A stretch of 64,000 bases of DNA from Myxococcales bacterium (lineage in GTDB: Bacteria > Myxococcota > Myxococcia > Myxococcales > Myxococcaceae), in the NCBI GenBank assembly GCA_016191815.1, contig JACPVI010000010.1, forward strand, positions 1 to 64,000, in the 5' to 3' direction. The translations under genes were made by a program, and so were the position numbers. Below, in pieces: positions 18,118 through 25,988 of this stretch; positions within the stretch are counted from its first letter, which is position 1; every line of letters starts with the position of its first letter. The notes below the pieces were generated by a model. The model did not search any database. It had not been told where the DNA came from and saw only the letters and a list, made by a program, of their open reading frames with translations.

Positions 18118-18659
18118 TGCAGCCCCAATGGCGTGAAGCGGGCGTAGCGCTTTCGGGCCCGGTCGGCGAAGTGGGCGAGGTGCTTTCCCACGGTCTTGCG
18201 GGAGAGGTCCAGCACCTGGCCGATCTCCTCGGTGGTGTGACCTTCGACGAAGTAGAGGAAGGCGGCGGTGAGCACCAAGGGATCCTCCCCGCGGGTGAGG
18301 AGCGCCAGGTCCTGCGCGGCGTCGACGCGCGAGGCCTCGCCCGGGTGGGCCTCCGCCGGCTCCTCCCTGGCGCCGTCGTCGGCCTCGTCGAGCTCGAGGC
18401 CGGCGAGGCGCCCCGACCATCGGCTCCTGCGGCGCAGCCGGTCGACCGACTGGTAGGTGGCGATCTGGTAGAGGACGGTGAACGGGGCGGCGCCACCGCG
18501 CAGCTTCGAGCGGGCCTTCATGTACGCGAGGAACGTCTCCTGGGTGACGTCCAGGGCCTCCTGGCCATCCGAGAGCAGCGAGACGGCCCGCCGGTGCACC
18601 GCCGGGGCGTAGCGACGGTAGAGGTCGGCGACCTCTCGGGAGTCGGCGTCTGCACTCAT
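18114..18659 (-). CDS. ECF RNA polymerase sigma factor (pair A)
   Basis: 181 residues from ATG 18659; another ATG at 18710 would add 17 residues. Region 2 is residues about 15-80 (LYRRYAPAVHRRAVSLLSDGQEALDVTQETFLAYM), ending in a DRLRRRSRW basic block; region 4 is about residues 120-175 with the HTH stretch TTEEIGQVLDLSRKTVGKHL. No long extra C-terminal domain. Encoded immediately before and overlapping its likely anti-sigma, so a stress-responsive sigma/anti-sigma switch is expected. Target promoters are unknown. Confidence 0.85.
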   Translation of the reverse strand: MSADADSREVADLYRRYAPAVHRRAVSLLSDGQEALDVTQETFLAYMKARSKLRGGAAPFTVLYQIATYQSVDRLRRRSRWSGRLAGLELDEADDGAREEPAEAHPGEASRVDAAQDLALLTRGEDPLVLTAAFLYFVEGHTTEEIGQVLDLSRKTVGKHLAHFADRARKRYARFTPLGLQ

Positions 18660-18815
18660 CGCGCGGGCGGTTGTATCAATCTGAAGGCCACCTGAGGCGA
18701 TCGTCATCATCGGCCTGGTGTGTCGCGCGAGGGGCCGGCGAGGGGAAACTTTTTCGTTTCAGGAGGGAGCCGCTGGTTTCCGGTCGGCGGCCCTTCCGCG
18801 GTAAGGTGGCGGCCT

Positions 18816-19613
18816 ATGGCAATCGACGCAATCAAGCCCCAATCCCCCCGAGTTCCCACCACCCTCCCCGGCGACCTGCGCTTGCAGGACGTCGCCAAGC
18901 CTTCCACGCCGCCCAAGACGGGCGCGGTGGTGAGCGACATCTTCGCGCAGCGCGTGGAGAAGGTCGCCGCGTTGCTGGACGGCCAGCGTTCGCCCGACGT
19001 GGGTCGCAAGGAATTGGCCGCCATCCAGGCCAGCCGGCAGCTTTGGCAGGTCGGCCCTTCGGCTGAGTTCTCCGCGGTGGGGAATCCCTTCCTGGTCATC
19101 CCCTTCTCCACTGCCCAGGAGGTGGCCTCCGCCCTCTTCCAGCGCGAAGCCGGCGCGACCTACGACCTGGCGGTGCCGAAGAACGCGGTGGCGATGGGCG
19201 ACGACCGGGTGTTCGTCGCCTCGCTCAAGAAGCGGGACAGCGCGGAGAAGCCGCAGTCGCGGGCGATCATGGTGGACAAGTCCGGCTCCCTCCGCGGGGC
19301 GGAGTGCAAGTCGGTGGAGGAGGTGAGGAACCTCTTCGCCAATAGCCCCTCGCTGGCGGACCGGCTCAGGGTGGACGCCTTCGGAGGCGACGTGTTCGAG
19401 TCCTCCAAGGGCGGCATCCGGATCGGCGACTTCGGTCGCGGCAAGGACAGCGCCTTCGAGGCGAAGCTCGAGCTCGGCGAAGGCAAGGACGTGAAGTCGG
19501 CCACGGTGCTGCTCAACAACTTCGGGTTGGCGGTGCCCGCGGCGAAGAACCCGAGCGCGCTGGACATCGCCATCGCGAAGCTCAAGCTCGACGCGTTCGA
19601 AGCGATCGCCTGA
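18816..19613 (+). CDS. Hypothetical protein, unknown
   Basis: 265 residues from ATG 18816 (TAAGGTGG upstream); an upstream in-frame ATG at 18720 lacks a ribosome site. No signal peptide, no transmembrane segment. The Pro-rich first 40 residues precede a mixed alpha/beta body with short beta-type repeats such as AKLELGEGKDVKSATVLLNNFG. No known family recognised. The NlpC/P60 fragment begins 27 bases downstream in the same reading frame, separated by two stop codons, so the two may be functionally paired or derived from one longer protein. Divergent from sigma pair A. Confidence 0.6.
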   Translation: MAIDAIKPQSPRVPTTLPGDLRLQDVAKPSTPPKTGAVVSDIFAQRVEKVAALLDGQRSPDVGRKELAAIQASRQLWQVGPSAEFSAVGNPFLVIPFSTAQEVASALFQREAGATYDLAVPKNAVAMGDDRVFVASLKKRDSAEKPQSRAIMVDKSGSLRGAECKSVEEVRNLFANSPSLADRLRVDAFGGDVFESSKGGIRIGDFGRGKDSAFEAKLELGEGKDVKSATVLLNNFGLAVPAAKNPSALDIAIAKLKLDAFEAIA

Positions 19614-19640
19614 GCCACTCCCAGCGTCGGGTAGTCCTGT

Positions 19641-19973
19641 GTGGGTCCCCCGAAGTTCAGCCAGATCGCCAAGGATCAGATCGGCGACCCGTACGTGTTC
19701 GGCGCGAGCGGGCCGGACAAGTTCGATTGCTCCGGGCTCATCTACCATGCGCTCAAGAAGGCGGGCATCGACGCGCCGCGGCTTTCCGCTCGGGGCTACC
19801 AGCAGCGGTACGGCTCCAAGCTGGACCGGAACGAGCTCAAGCCAGGCGATCTGATTTTCCTGTGGTACCCGAGCGATCGAGGCATCCCGCGCGGGCAGGC
19901 CTCTCACGTCGAGATCTACCTCGGAAATGGCAAGCGGACCGTTTCGGGATTTCCGCGACATCGCGGGGGCTCA
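19641..19973 (+). pseudogene. NlpC/P60 cysteine peptidase, 3' end not resolvable (probably disrupted)
   Basis: From GTG 19641 the frame encodes GDPYVFGASGPDKFDCSGLIYHAL with the catalytic Cys in DCSGL, then LKPGDLIFLW and the catalytic His in ASHVEIYLGNGKR: the core of a cell-wall endopeptidase of the NlpC/P60 family. After GNGKR the family pattern stops at about 19,945, and this frame then runs for 2 kb antisense to the caspase gene with no stop, which is not credible as protein. The other two frames stop at 20,005 and 20,061. So the gene has lost its end or carries a frameshift; the end coordinate given is the stop of the convergent gene. No signal peptide is present. Confidence 0.55.
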
Positions 19974-21818
19974 CCGCACCGCCGCCACACTCGGCAGGTA
20001 CTTGAACGAAAGGACCGGCATCACCGCGAAGAAGCCATCGCCCACCACCGGGCGCGCATAGAGCAACGCCAGGCCCGCATCGAGCTGCCAGTCGGGCAAC
20101 AATCCCTGGAAGCCCGCGTCCAGGTAGAGCACGCGGTCGAACGTCCGGCGAGGGAAGGCGAGGCCGGCGATCACCACCTCGCCCTCCGGCGGTGGCAGCA
20201 ACCCCATCGCCGAGAGCGAGAGCTGCCCGCCCACCCCGAAAAACGGGCTCCACGGGCCGTCTTTGGGAACCAGCCGGAAGGAAGCGCCGAGTCCCGGAGT
20301 CACCAGCGAAAGGTGCATGGACGGCTGGAGCTTCTCCCACGGCACGCAGTCCAAGCTCACCGACAGCACCCCGTGGCCGTCGAGCAAGGACACGCCTCCG
20401 CCGAACCGCTGGTACCTCCGCGGGTGCCCTTGCCGCAGGTTCCGCTCGATGAGCGCCTTGTCATCCGCCTGGGCCGCCGGCCGCGGCGCCGCCCGGCGCG
20501 AGGCGAGCTCGGGATCCTCTTCCAGCAGCGGATCCGCCTGCAGCGCCGCCTGAAGGTGGCGCTCCTCCTGCGCGCGGTTTCCGGCCGCCGAGGCTTTCGA
20601 CGCCATCGCCAGGTAGGCCTGCGCCTTTCCCCGGTAGCCCTCCTGGTCCCGGAGGTCCTTCGCCAGCACCTCGTTGAACGTCTCCAGCGCGCGCTCGGGA
20701 TCGCCCCGCTTCAGCTCCTCGAAGCCCTGCCTCTTGAGCGCCACCAACTGGTCCTCTCCAAGGCTCGAGCCGCCGCCCTTCAACACGCCCTCGGACAAGG
20801 GGAGAGTGCGGAAGTCCAGCTTCGCCACTTCCACCTGGCCGCCCGAGGAGGCAGTCACTGCGGTCACTCGGTACTTCTCGCCGGCGAGGCACTTGAGCAC
20901 GTACGAGCCTGCGGGAACGAGAAGCTGCGAGCGCCTTGCCTTCTCCCCCGCCACCTCGGCGATGAGCCTCCGCTCGGCGATGTCCGTGAGGTAGCAGCGC
21001 TGCTCTCGGGGCGGAAACACCAGCGTCCCCAGCGGCCCTTGAAGCCGGGTGAGGAACACCTCCCCGCGCCCGTTCAGCTCGTAGCGGAAGGACGGCCGCT
21101 GAGCTCCCGCCGCGGTGGCCGCGGTGTCCAGCGTGGTGCGCGCCGAGGCGTAGCGATAGGCCTCTGCCAGACTGACCCGCCCGTCTCCGTCGTCGTCGGC
21201 GGCGCCGCGGAGCCCACTCACCAGATGGTGCGAGAACACCGAGCCCGCCAGCGCCCTCGCCTCCTGCGAGAGCTCGTCCGCGCCGGAGGAGGTCAAAAAC
21301 GCAGTCCCCCGGACCGCCAGCTCGTCCTGCACCTGCACCCGGAAGGAGGCGGTCGGCCGCCCGCCCTTCGCCGCGAGGATGGAGCCCGACTGGCAAGCGT
21401 CGAGCACGCCGACCTTCACCGTTCCGGGGAGATCTCTCACCCGCCGGTACAGCTCCTCGAGCGACAGGGGCGGCCCGCGCAGGTGCAGGTACCGGTCGTC
21501 CGCGTGCCCGGAGTAGTAGAAGACGAAGAGCGACTTGTCTCCGGCCGAGAGCCGTTTGCCCAGCTGCTCCAGATGGGCGCGAAGCTCGTCGGTCGCCGGA
21601 TCCTCCAGCACCACCACCTCCGCCGGCCGGAAGTCGCCCAGCTCGGTGAGGGCGGCCGCCAGCCGGTGCGCGTCGGCGTGGGCGTGCCGGAGCGGGCGAT
21701 CCATCGACCAGCCGAGGTTCGCGCCCACCAGGAGGGCGACTCGCTCCGTCGCGTCCGCAGCTGGGGAGGCCGTCGACAAGAGAAGGAGCGCCGCCACGGG
21801 TGCGAGCCGATCGGACAC
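19971..21818 (-). CDS. Secreted caspase-family peptidase with TPR-like and C-terminal beta-rich region
   Basis: 615 residues from GTG 21818, chosen because AAAGGGGCGG precedes it and a signal peptide starts there (APVAALLLLSTASPAADA). Residues about 25-230 are a caspase/metacaspase (C14) p20-like domain with H105 in YYSGHAD and C142 in DACQSG. An EF-hand-like DDDGDGRVSLAEA loop lies near residue 210. About residues 370-430 are TPR-like (FEELKRGDPERALETFNEVLAKD), and the last 150 residues alternate like an outer-membrane barrel or beta-sandwich. Divergent, about 195 bases from the lipoprotein at 22013. Paralogue of the caspase at 24382. Exported caspases of this sort are poorly characterised. 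Confidence 0.8.
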   Translation of the reverse strand: MSDRLAPVAALLLLSTASPAADATERVALLVGANLGWSMDRPLRHAHADAHRLAAALTELGDFRPAEVVVLEDPATDELRAHLEQLGKRLSAGDKSLFVFYYSGHADDRYLHLRGPPLSLEELYRRVRDLPGTVKVGVLDACQSGSILAAKGGRPTASFRVQVQDELAVRGTAFLTSSGADELSQEARALAGSVFSHHLVSGLRGAADDDGDGRVSLAEAYRYASARTTLDTAATAAGAQRPSFRYELNGRGEVFLTRLQGPLGTLVFPPREQRCYLTDIAERRLIAEVAGEKARRSQLLVPAGSYVLKCLAGEKYRVTAVTASSGGQVEVAKLDFRTLPLSEGVLKGGGSSLGEDQLVALKRQGFEELKRGDPERALETFNEVLAKDLRDQEGYRGKAQAYLAMASKASAAGNRAQEERHLQAALQADPLLEEDPELASRRAAPRPAAQADDKALIERNLRQGHPRRYQRFGGGVSLLDGHGVLSVSLDCVPWEKLQPSMHLSLVTPGLGASFRLVPKDGPWSPFFGVGGQLSLSAMGLLPPPEGEVVIAGLAFPRRTFDRVLYLDAGFQGLLPDWQLDAGLALLYARPVVGDGFFAVMPVLSFKYLPSVAAVR

Positions 21819-22012
21819 CCCGCCCTTTTGCCCATCATCTCCGCCGCACACAAGGCCATCGCCCACCCTTCCCCACACCGCCCGCAACCGGCCGGCTTGA
21901 CGCGGGTTTTTCCCTCGCGGGAGCCTTGCTTTCAGTTCGGCGCGGCGGCCGTGTCCATTGGGACGTAGGGCCCGCCGGGGGCCCGTTCCCCGAACCGACA
22001 CGAGGAGAAACC

Positions 22013-22996
22013 ATGAAGCGCTCGATGCTGATCGCCGCCGCAGTGCTGGTCGCCGCCTGCGGCAGGGAGCGCGCGGACGAGTTCCGCCGCGGCTTCCCGA
22101 AAGCCAACGAAGTGAATCTCGAGGTGCCCGCTCGCGCCGGCCAGGCGCTCTCGGGCGCCTCTCAGCGGCAGGACGCCCTCGAAGGCGACCGCGCCTCCTT
22201 CTACGTCTTCACCCGGGTGGTCACCGCCACCGTCAACTCCGGCACCGCCGCCATCCTTGGGCTGGTGAAGGCGATCACCGACAACCCGCCCACCTCCATC
22301 ACCGGCAACGTGGCCACCTGGGGGCCGCACACCGATCCCCTCTCGCCCAACACCTTCAAGTTCACGGTGATGAAGACCAAGGCCAACGACTACAGCTACA
22401 CGCTCGAGGCCAAGGGCAAGAACGATCCGAACACCGCCTACGTGGTCATCCTCTCCGGGACGCACGTGGTCGCCACCGACGCCAACGGGCAGCCGATGGA
22501 GAAGTTCGGCAGCGGCACCTTCCTCATCGACTGGAACGAGGCGCAGAAGCTCCCCGAGCACGACGCCAACGTCGGCTCCGCGGAGTTCGTCTATTCGCGG
22601 CCGGCGCCGCTCTCCCAGGTGGAGATCGACGTGGTCTTCTCCAAGGTGAAGGACCACGAGACCGGCCAGCTCGTCGACGCGCTCTACAAGTACGTCGCCA
22701 CCCCGGGCAGCGGCGGCTCCTTCGACTTCGGGATGGTGAAGAACCTCGACTCCGACCCCGCCAAGTCCGCGGTGGAGAGTGCCACCATTCACAGCCGCTG
22801 GCTGGAGAGCGGCGCCGGACGCTCCGACGTCCGGGCCAAGGGCGGCGACATCCCCGGGGTGGCCACGCTGAACGAGTGCTGGGACTCGGACTTCAACAGC
22901 CGCTACCTGGCCGCCTCCTTCGCCCCGAACGCCGGCTGGGGCAGCCAGAGCGCCTGCGCCTTCCCCAACGCCGACTATTCGAACCTTCCGCTCTAG
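22013..22996 (+). CDS. Lipoprotein of unknown family, first of two paralogues
   Basis: 327 residues; GAGGAGAAA lies just upstream of ATG 22013. Lipobox VAAC at residues 13-16. The mature protein is beta-rich and ends in a Cys pair within NECWDSDFNSRY and SQSACAFP. The middle (AAILGLVKAI...PPTS...WGPHTDPLSPNTFKFTVMK) aligns by eye with the lipoprotein at 25989, which ends in the same HECWDDAF type motif. No known domain. It heads the unit that continues with sigma/anti-sigma pair B and the second caspase, and is divergent from the first caspase. Confidence 0.7.
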   Translation: MKRSMLIAAAVLVAACGRERADEFRRGFPKANEVNLEVPARAGQALSGASQRQDALEGDRASFYVFTRVVTATVNSGTAAILGLVKAITDNPPTSITGNVATWGPHTDPLSPNTFKFTVMKTKANDYSYTLEAKGKNDPNTAYVVILSGTHVVATDANGQPMEKFGSGTFLIDWNEAQKLPEHDANVGSAEFVYSRPAPLSQVEIDVVFSKVKDHETGQLVDALYKYVATPGSGGSFDFGMVKNLDSDPAKSAVESATIHSRWLESGAGRSDVRAKGGDIPGVATLNECWDSDFNSRYLAASFAPNAGWGSQSACAFPNADYSNLPL

Positions 22997-23080
22997 CATG
23001 CTGGACTCGCGCCACAGCGCGTCGGACAGACGGGCCCACGGTCGGAGCCGGCCGTGGGCCTGGCCGTTGGAGGAGCCACG

Positions 23081-23608
23081 ATGACCGGGCCGGCGCTGGA
23101 GGTCATCCAGGGTGGCAAGCAGGACACCCGCGCGATGCTGCGGGAGCTGTACTCGAGGTACGGCGGCAGCGTGTACGGAAGGTGCCAGTACCTGCTCCGG
23201 GACCGCACCGCCGCCGAGGACGCGATGCAGGACGTGTTCGCCAAGGCGCTCACCCACTGGTCGGAGTTCCGCGCCGAGGCCTCCCCGCTGACGTGGCTCA
23301 TGAAGATCGCCACCCACCACTGCCTGAACCTGGTGCGCGCCGAGGGCGCCGGCTGGAAGGAGCGCTACGAGGCCCAGGAGCGCGCCCGCCCCGAGGGGCA
23401 CGGCGGGCCCCAAGTCTTGGAGACGCGCGAGTTGATCCGCAAGGTGCTCTCGCGCTTCGACTCGGAGACGCAAGCGGTGGTGTTGCACTACCACCTCGAC
23501 GAGATGACGCTGGAGGAGGTCGCCGCCCTGCTCGGCCGATCGATCCCGACCATCCGAAAGCGGCTGCAACAGTTCGCCCAGGCGAGCGGACAGGAGCTGA
23601 GGCCATGA
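23081..23608 (+). CDS. ECF RNA polymerase sigma factor (pair B)
   Basis: 175 residues from ATG 23081, after TTGGAGGAGCC. Region 2: LYSRYGGSVYGRCQYLLRDRTAAEDAMQDVFAKAL, with PLTWLMKIATHHCLNLVR completing it; region 4: MTLEEVAALLGRSIPTIRKRLQQF. Its stop overlaps the start of the anti-sigma gene (ATGA). Embedded between the lipoprotein and the caspase gene, it most likely controls this very island in response to an envelope signal; no matching promoter could be read. Confidence 0.88.
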   Translation: MTGPALEVIQGGKQDTRAMLRELYSRYGGSVYGRCQYLLRDRTAAEDAMQDVFAKALTHWSEFRAEASPLTWLMKIATHHCLNLVRAEGAGWKERYEAQERARPEGHGGPQVLETRELIRKVLSRFDSETQAVVLHYHLDEMTLEEVAALLGRSIPTIRKRLQQFAQASGQELRP

Positions 23609-24369
23609 ACGGACACGCGCACCTTGGAGAGCTCGGCCTTCGCAGGCTCTTCGCGGGCGAGCTGCCGCAGGAAGACGCCGACCAGGCCCGGTCCTGCACG
23701 CACTGCCGCTCGAGGCTCCGCGGCATCGAGGAGGAGCAGCGGAGGTTCGAGTCGGAGCTGCCGTTCGAGCGGTTCGCCGCCGGAGTGGAGCGGGCCGCGA
23801 GATCGCCACGGCCTGCCCCGAAGCCGCAGCGCAGGTGGCTCTACCCGTTCACCGCGATGGCCGCCTCTTGCCTGCTCGCGGTGGGTTCGCACGCGCTGAT
23901 CGATCGCCTGGGTCACAATGGGAATCGAATCAAAGGCAGCGGTGGCCCGGAGGTCGATCTCGTGGTCTCCGGAGCCAAGGGCGAGCCCCAGCGGCACGTC
24001 TCGGCGGCGGCGCCGGAAGCGCTCTCCAAGGGAGATCGGGTGCGGATCGGCTACCGGGCGGGAGATCTCCGGTACGTGGCAGCAGTCTCGGTGGATGAGC
24101 AGGGAGAGGTGACCGCGCTCTATCCGCAGGCGGGCCCCAGCCTGGAGGTGAGCAGTGCGGAGGGGATGCAGTATCTGCCACAGAGCATCGAGTTCACCGG
24201 CCACGGCGCCGAGCGGGTGATCGTCGTGCTCAGCCCGGAGCCATTGGAAGTCGAGGCCGTCACGCGCGCCGCCAAGGAGGCCTTCACCCGCGCCGGGCGG
24301 GTAGAAACCATGGACACCGTCGAGCTGCCTGGAACGGAGCAGTTTCACAGGGTGGTACTGAAGCCGTAG
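23605..24369 (+). CDS. Zinc-finger-type anti-sigma with DUF4384-like exported domain (pair B)
   Basis: 254 residues. Residues 1-50 include H6 and SCTHC, an HxnCxxC arrangement typical of zinc-binding anti-sigma domains. One membrane helix at about 78-97 (PFTAMAASCLLAVGSHALI). The exported part (VDLVVSGAKGEP...LSKGDRVRIGYRAGDLRYVAAVSVDEQGEVTALYPQAG...YLPQSIEF) shares its core pattern with the anti-sigma at 17404; DUF4384-like domains of this type are commonly associated with caspases. Overlaps sigma gene by four bases and is followed after 12 bases by the caspase gene. Likely the transmembrane sensor of the island. Confidence 0.75.
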   Translation: MNGHAHLGELGLRRLFAGELPQEDADQARSCTHCRSRLRGIEEEQRRFESELPFERFAAGVERAARSPRPAPKPQRRWLYPFTAMAASCLLAVGSHALIDRLGHNGNRIKGSGGPEVDLVVSGAKGEPQRHVSAAAPEALSKGDRVRIGYRAGDLRYVAAVSVDEQGEVTALYPQAGPSLEVSSAEGMQYLPQSIEFTGHGAERVIVVLSPEPLEVEAVTRAAKEAFTRAGRVETMDTVELPGTEQFHRVVLKP

Positions 24370-24381
24370 CTGCGAGGTCGG

Positions 24382-25977
24382 ATGCTCAGGGCATTGGGCA
24401 TGGTGGTGCTGTCGATGGCCGCGGCGCTCCCCGCGCCCGCGCAGGGTCCGCTGCGCCGACTCGCCGTCGTCGCCGGGAATGACCACGGCGGCGAAGGCAC
24501 CAGGCCTCTGCTCTACGCGAAGGATGACGCGAGGAAGATCCACGACGTCCTCGTGCGGCTGGGCGGCCTCGCCCCGGAGGACACCTCCCTGCTCCTCGAC
24601 GCCGGCTCCCAGGACCTGCTCACCGCCATCGGCGAGATGGAGCGCAAGGCCCGCGACGCCCGCTCCCGGGGCGAACGGACTGCCCTCTTCGTCTACTACT
24701 CCGGACACGCCAAGGACGGCGCCCTTCGCCTCGGCGATACCAAGCTTCCCTTCGAGTCCCTGAAGAATCGCCTCGCCCAAGCTCCCGCCGACATCCGCAT
24801 CGCGGTGTTCGACGCCTGCCGCTCCGGCACCATGACCCGCACCAAGGGCGCCCGCCGCGCCCCCGCCTTCGAGGTGGAGTCCGATGCCACCCGCGCCGCC
24901 CGCGGCCTCGTCATCCTCACCTCCAGCGCCGCCGACGAGGACTCGCAGGAGAGCGATCAGATCGGAGGGAGCTACTTCTCCCATCACCTGGCCAGCGGGC
25001 TGCTCGGCGACGCCGACCGGTCCGGCGACGGCCGGGTCAGCCTCTCCGAGGCCTATGCCTACGCCTACGACCGCACCGTGGCCGACACCGCCGAGAGCGC
25101 CGCCGGCGCCCAGCACCCCACCTTCAGCTTCGACCTCGCCGGCAACGGCGACGTGGTGCTCACCGATGTCGCCCAAAGGCGCGAGGGGGTGCTCTTCCCC
25201 GCCTCCGCCCCCGAGGGCCCTTACTTCCTCATCGACCAGAAGGGCTTCGTCGCCGCCGAAGTGGTCAAGGCCCAAGGCACCGAGCGGCGCATCGCCCTCG
25301 CGCCCGGGCTGTACAGAGTCAAACGGCGTCTGCAGAACCGGCTCCGCGTGGGGGAGGTCTTCGTCCGCGAAGGCCAGGTCGCCACCCTGAACGAGGCCGC
25401 GCTCCGCGACGCGCCCTTCTCCGACGATCCAGCAAAAGGCCCGGGCCGCGCCGCCCTCTACGCCCAGCACTACAGCGTCGGCGTCGCCGGGACCTACCAG
25501 TCGGTGTTCGACGCGCCCACCACCCGAGGAGGACATTTTCCCTCCGCTCCGCTCCTCGGCCTCGAGGTGCTCTCGCACAACTTCTTCGGCCGCGGCTTTG
25601 GCCTCGGCTTCGACCTGTTGCTCGGCGGCTCCGACGGCTCCCTCTCCACCGGCGCAATCGAGGACGTCCGGTACAAGTACGGGCAGGTCTCGCTCGGCGC
25701 GTCCATCGTCGCCGAGTGGCCGGAGGGCGCCATCGTCCCCTTCGTCGGCGCGCGCCTTGGCGCCAACCTCATGTCGCGGGAATTCCCCGGAACCGCGCTG
25801 CCCAAGCAGGGCTATTACACCCTCACCCCGGGAGCCATCGGCGGCCTGCGCCTCCGCCTCTCCCGAAAGTGGAGCCTCGCCGGCCGGGCACGCCTGCACT
25901 ACCTCCTCTACAACATCGACGAGACCAAGAACTTCGGCTACCTCGAGCTGGCCACGCTTTTGAGCTACGAGCTGTGA
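24382..25977 (+). CDS. Secreted caspase-family peptidase with C-terminal beta-barrel-like domain
   Basis: 531 residues. Signal peptide MLRALGMVVLSMAAALPAPAQ. Caspase-like domain at about residues 25-235 with H109 in VYYSGHAKDG and C146 in FDACRSGT, plus an EF-hand-like DRSGDGRVSLSEA loop near 215. A beta-rich linker follows, and from about residue 360 a region with alternating aromatic/hydrophobic strands (LGLEVLSHNFFGRGFGLGFD, GASIVAEW, LATLLSYEL at the C-terminus) looks like an outer-membrane barrel, including a terminal hydrophobic strand. Acts in the envelope. Activation by calcium or partner binding is inference. Followed 11 bases later by the second lipoprotein. Confidence 0.82.
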   Translation: MLRALGMVVLSMAAALPAPAQGPLRRLAVVAGNDHGGEGTRPLLYAKDDARKIHDVLVRLGGLAPEDTSLLLDAGSQDLLTAIGEMERKARDARSRGERTALFVYYSGHAKDGALRLGDTKLPFESLKNRLAQAPADIRIAVFDACRSGTMTRTKGARRAPAFEVESDATRAARGLVILTSSAADEDSQESDQIGGSYFSHHLASGLLGDADRSGDGRVSLSEAYAYAYDRTVADTAESAAGAQHPTFSFDLAGNGDVVLTDVAQRREGVLFPASAPEGPYFLIDQKGFVAAEVVKAQGTERRIALAPGLYRVKRRLQNRLRVGEVFVREGQVATLNEAALRDAPFSDDPAKGPGRAALYAQHYSVGVAGTYQSVFDAPTTRGGHFPSAPLLGLEVLSHNFFGRGFGLGFDLLLGGSDGSLSTGAIEDVRYKYGQVSLGASIVAEWPEGAIVPFVGARLGANLMSREFPGTALPKQGYYTLTPGAIGGLRLRLSRKWSLAGRARLHYLLYNIDETKNFGYLELATLLSYEL

Positions 25978-25988
25978 AGGGCGACACC

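Noticed and set aside
21895-21935. TTGACG as a -35 box for the lipoprotein at 22013
   Set aside because: No -10-like hexamer at 16-18 bases; the adjacent GCGGGTTTTTCCCTCGC is more a chance hairpin than a promoter.
19974-21968. Extension of the NlpC/P60 frame into a 775-residue protein
   Set aside because: Beyond about 19,945 it is antisense to the caspase gene and has no recognisable composition or motifs.
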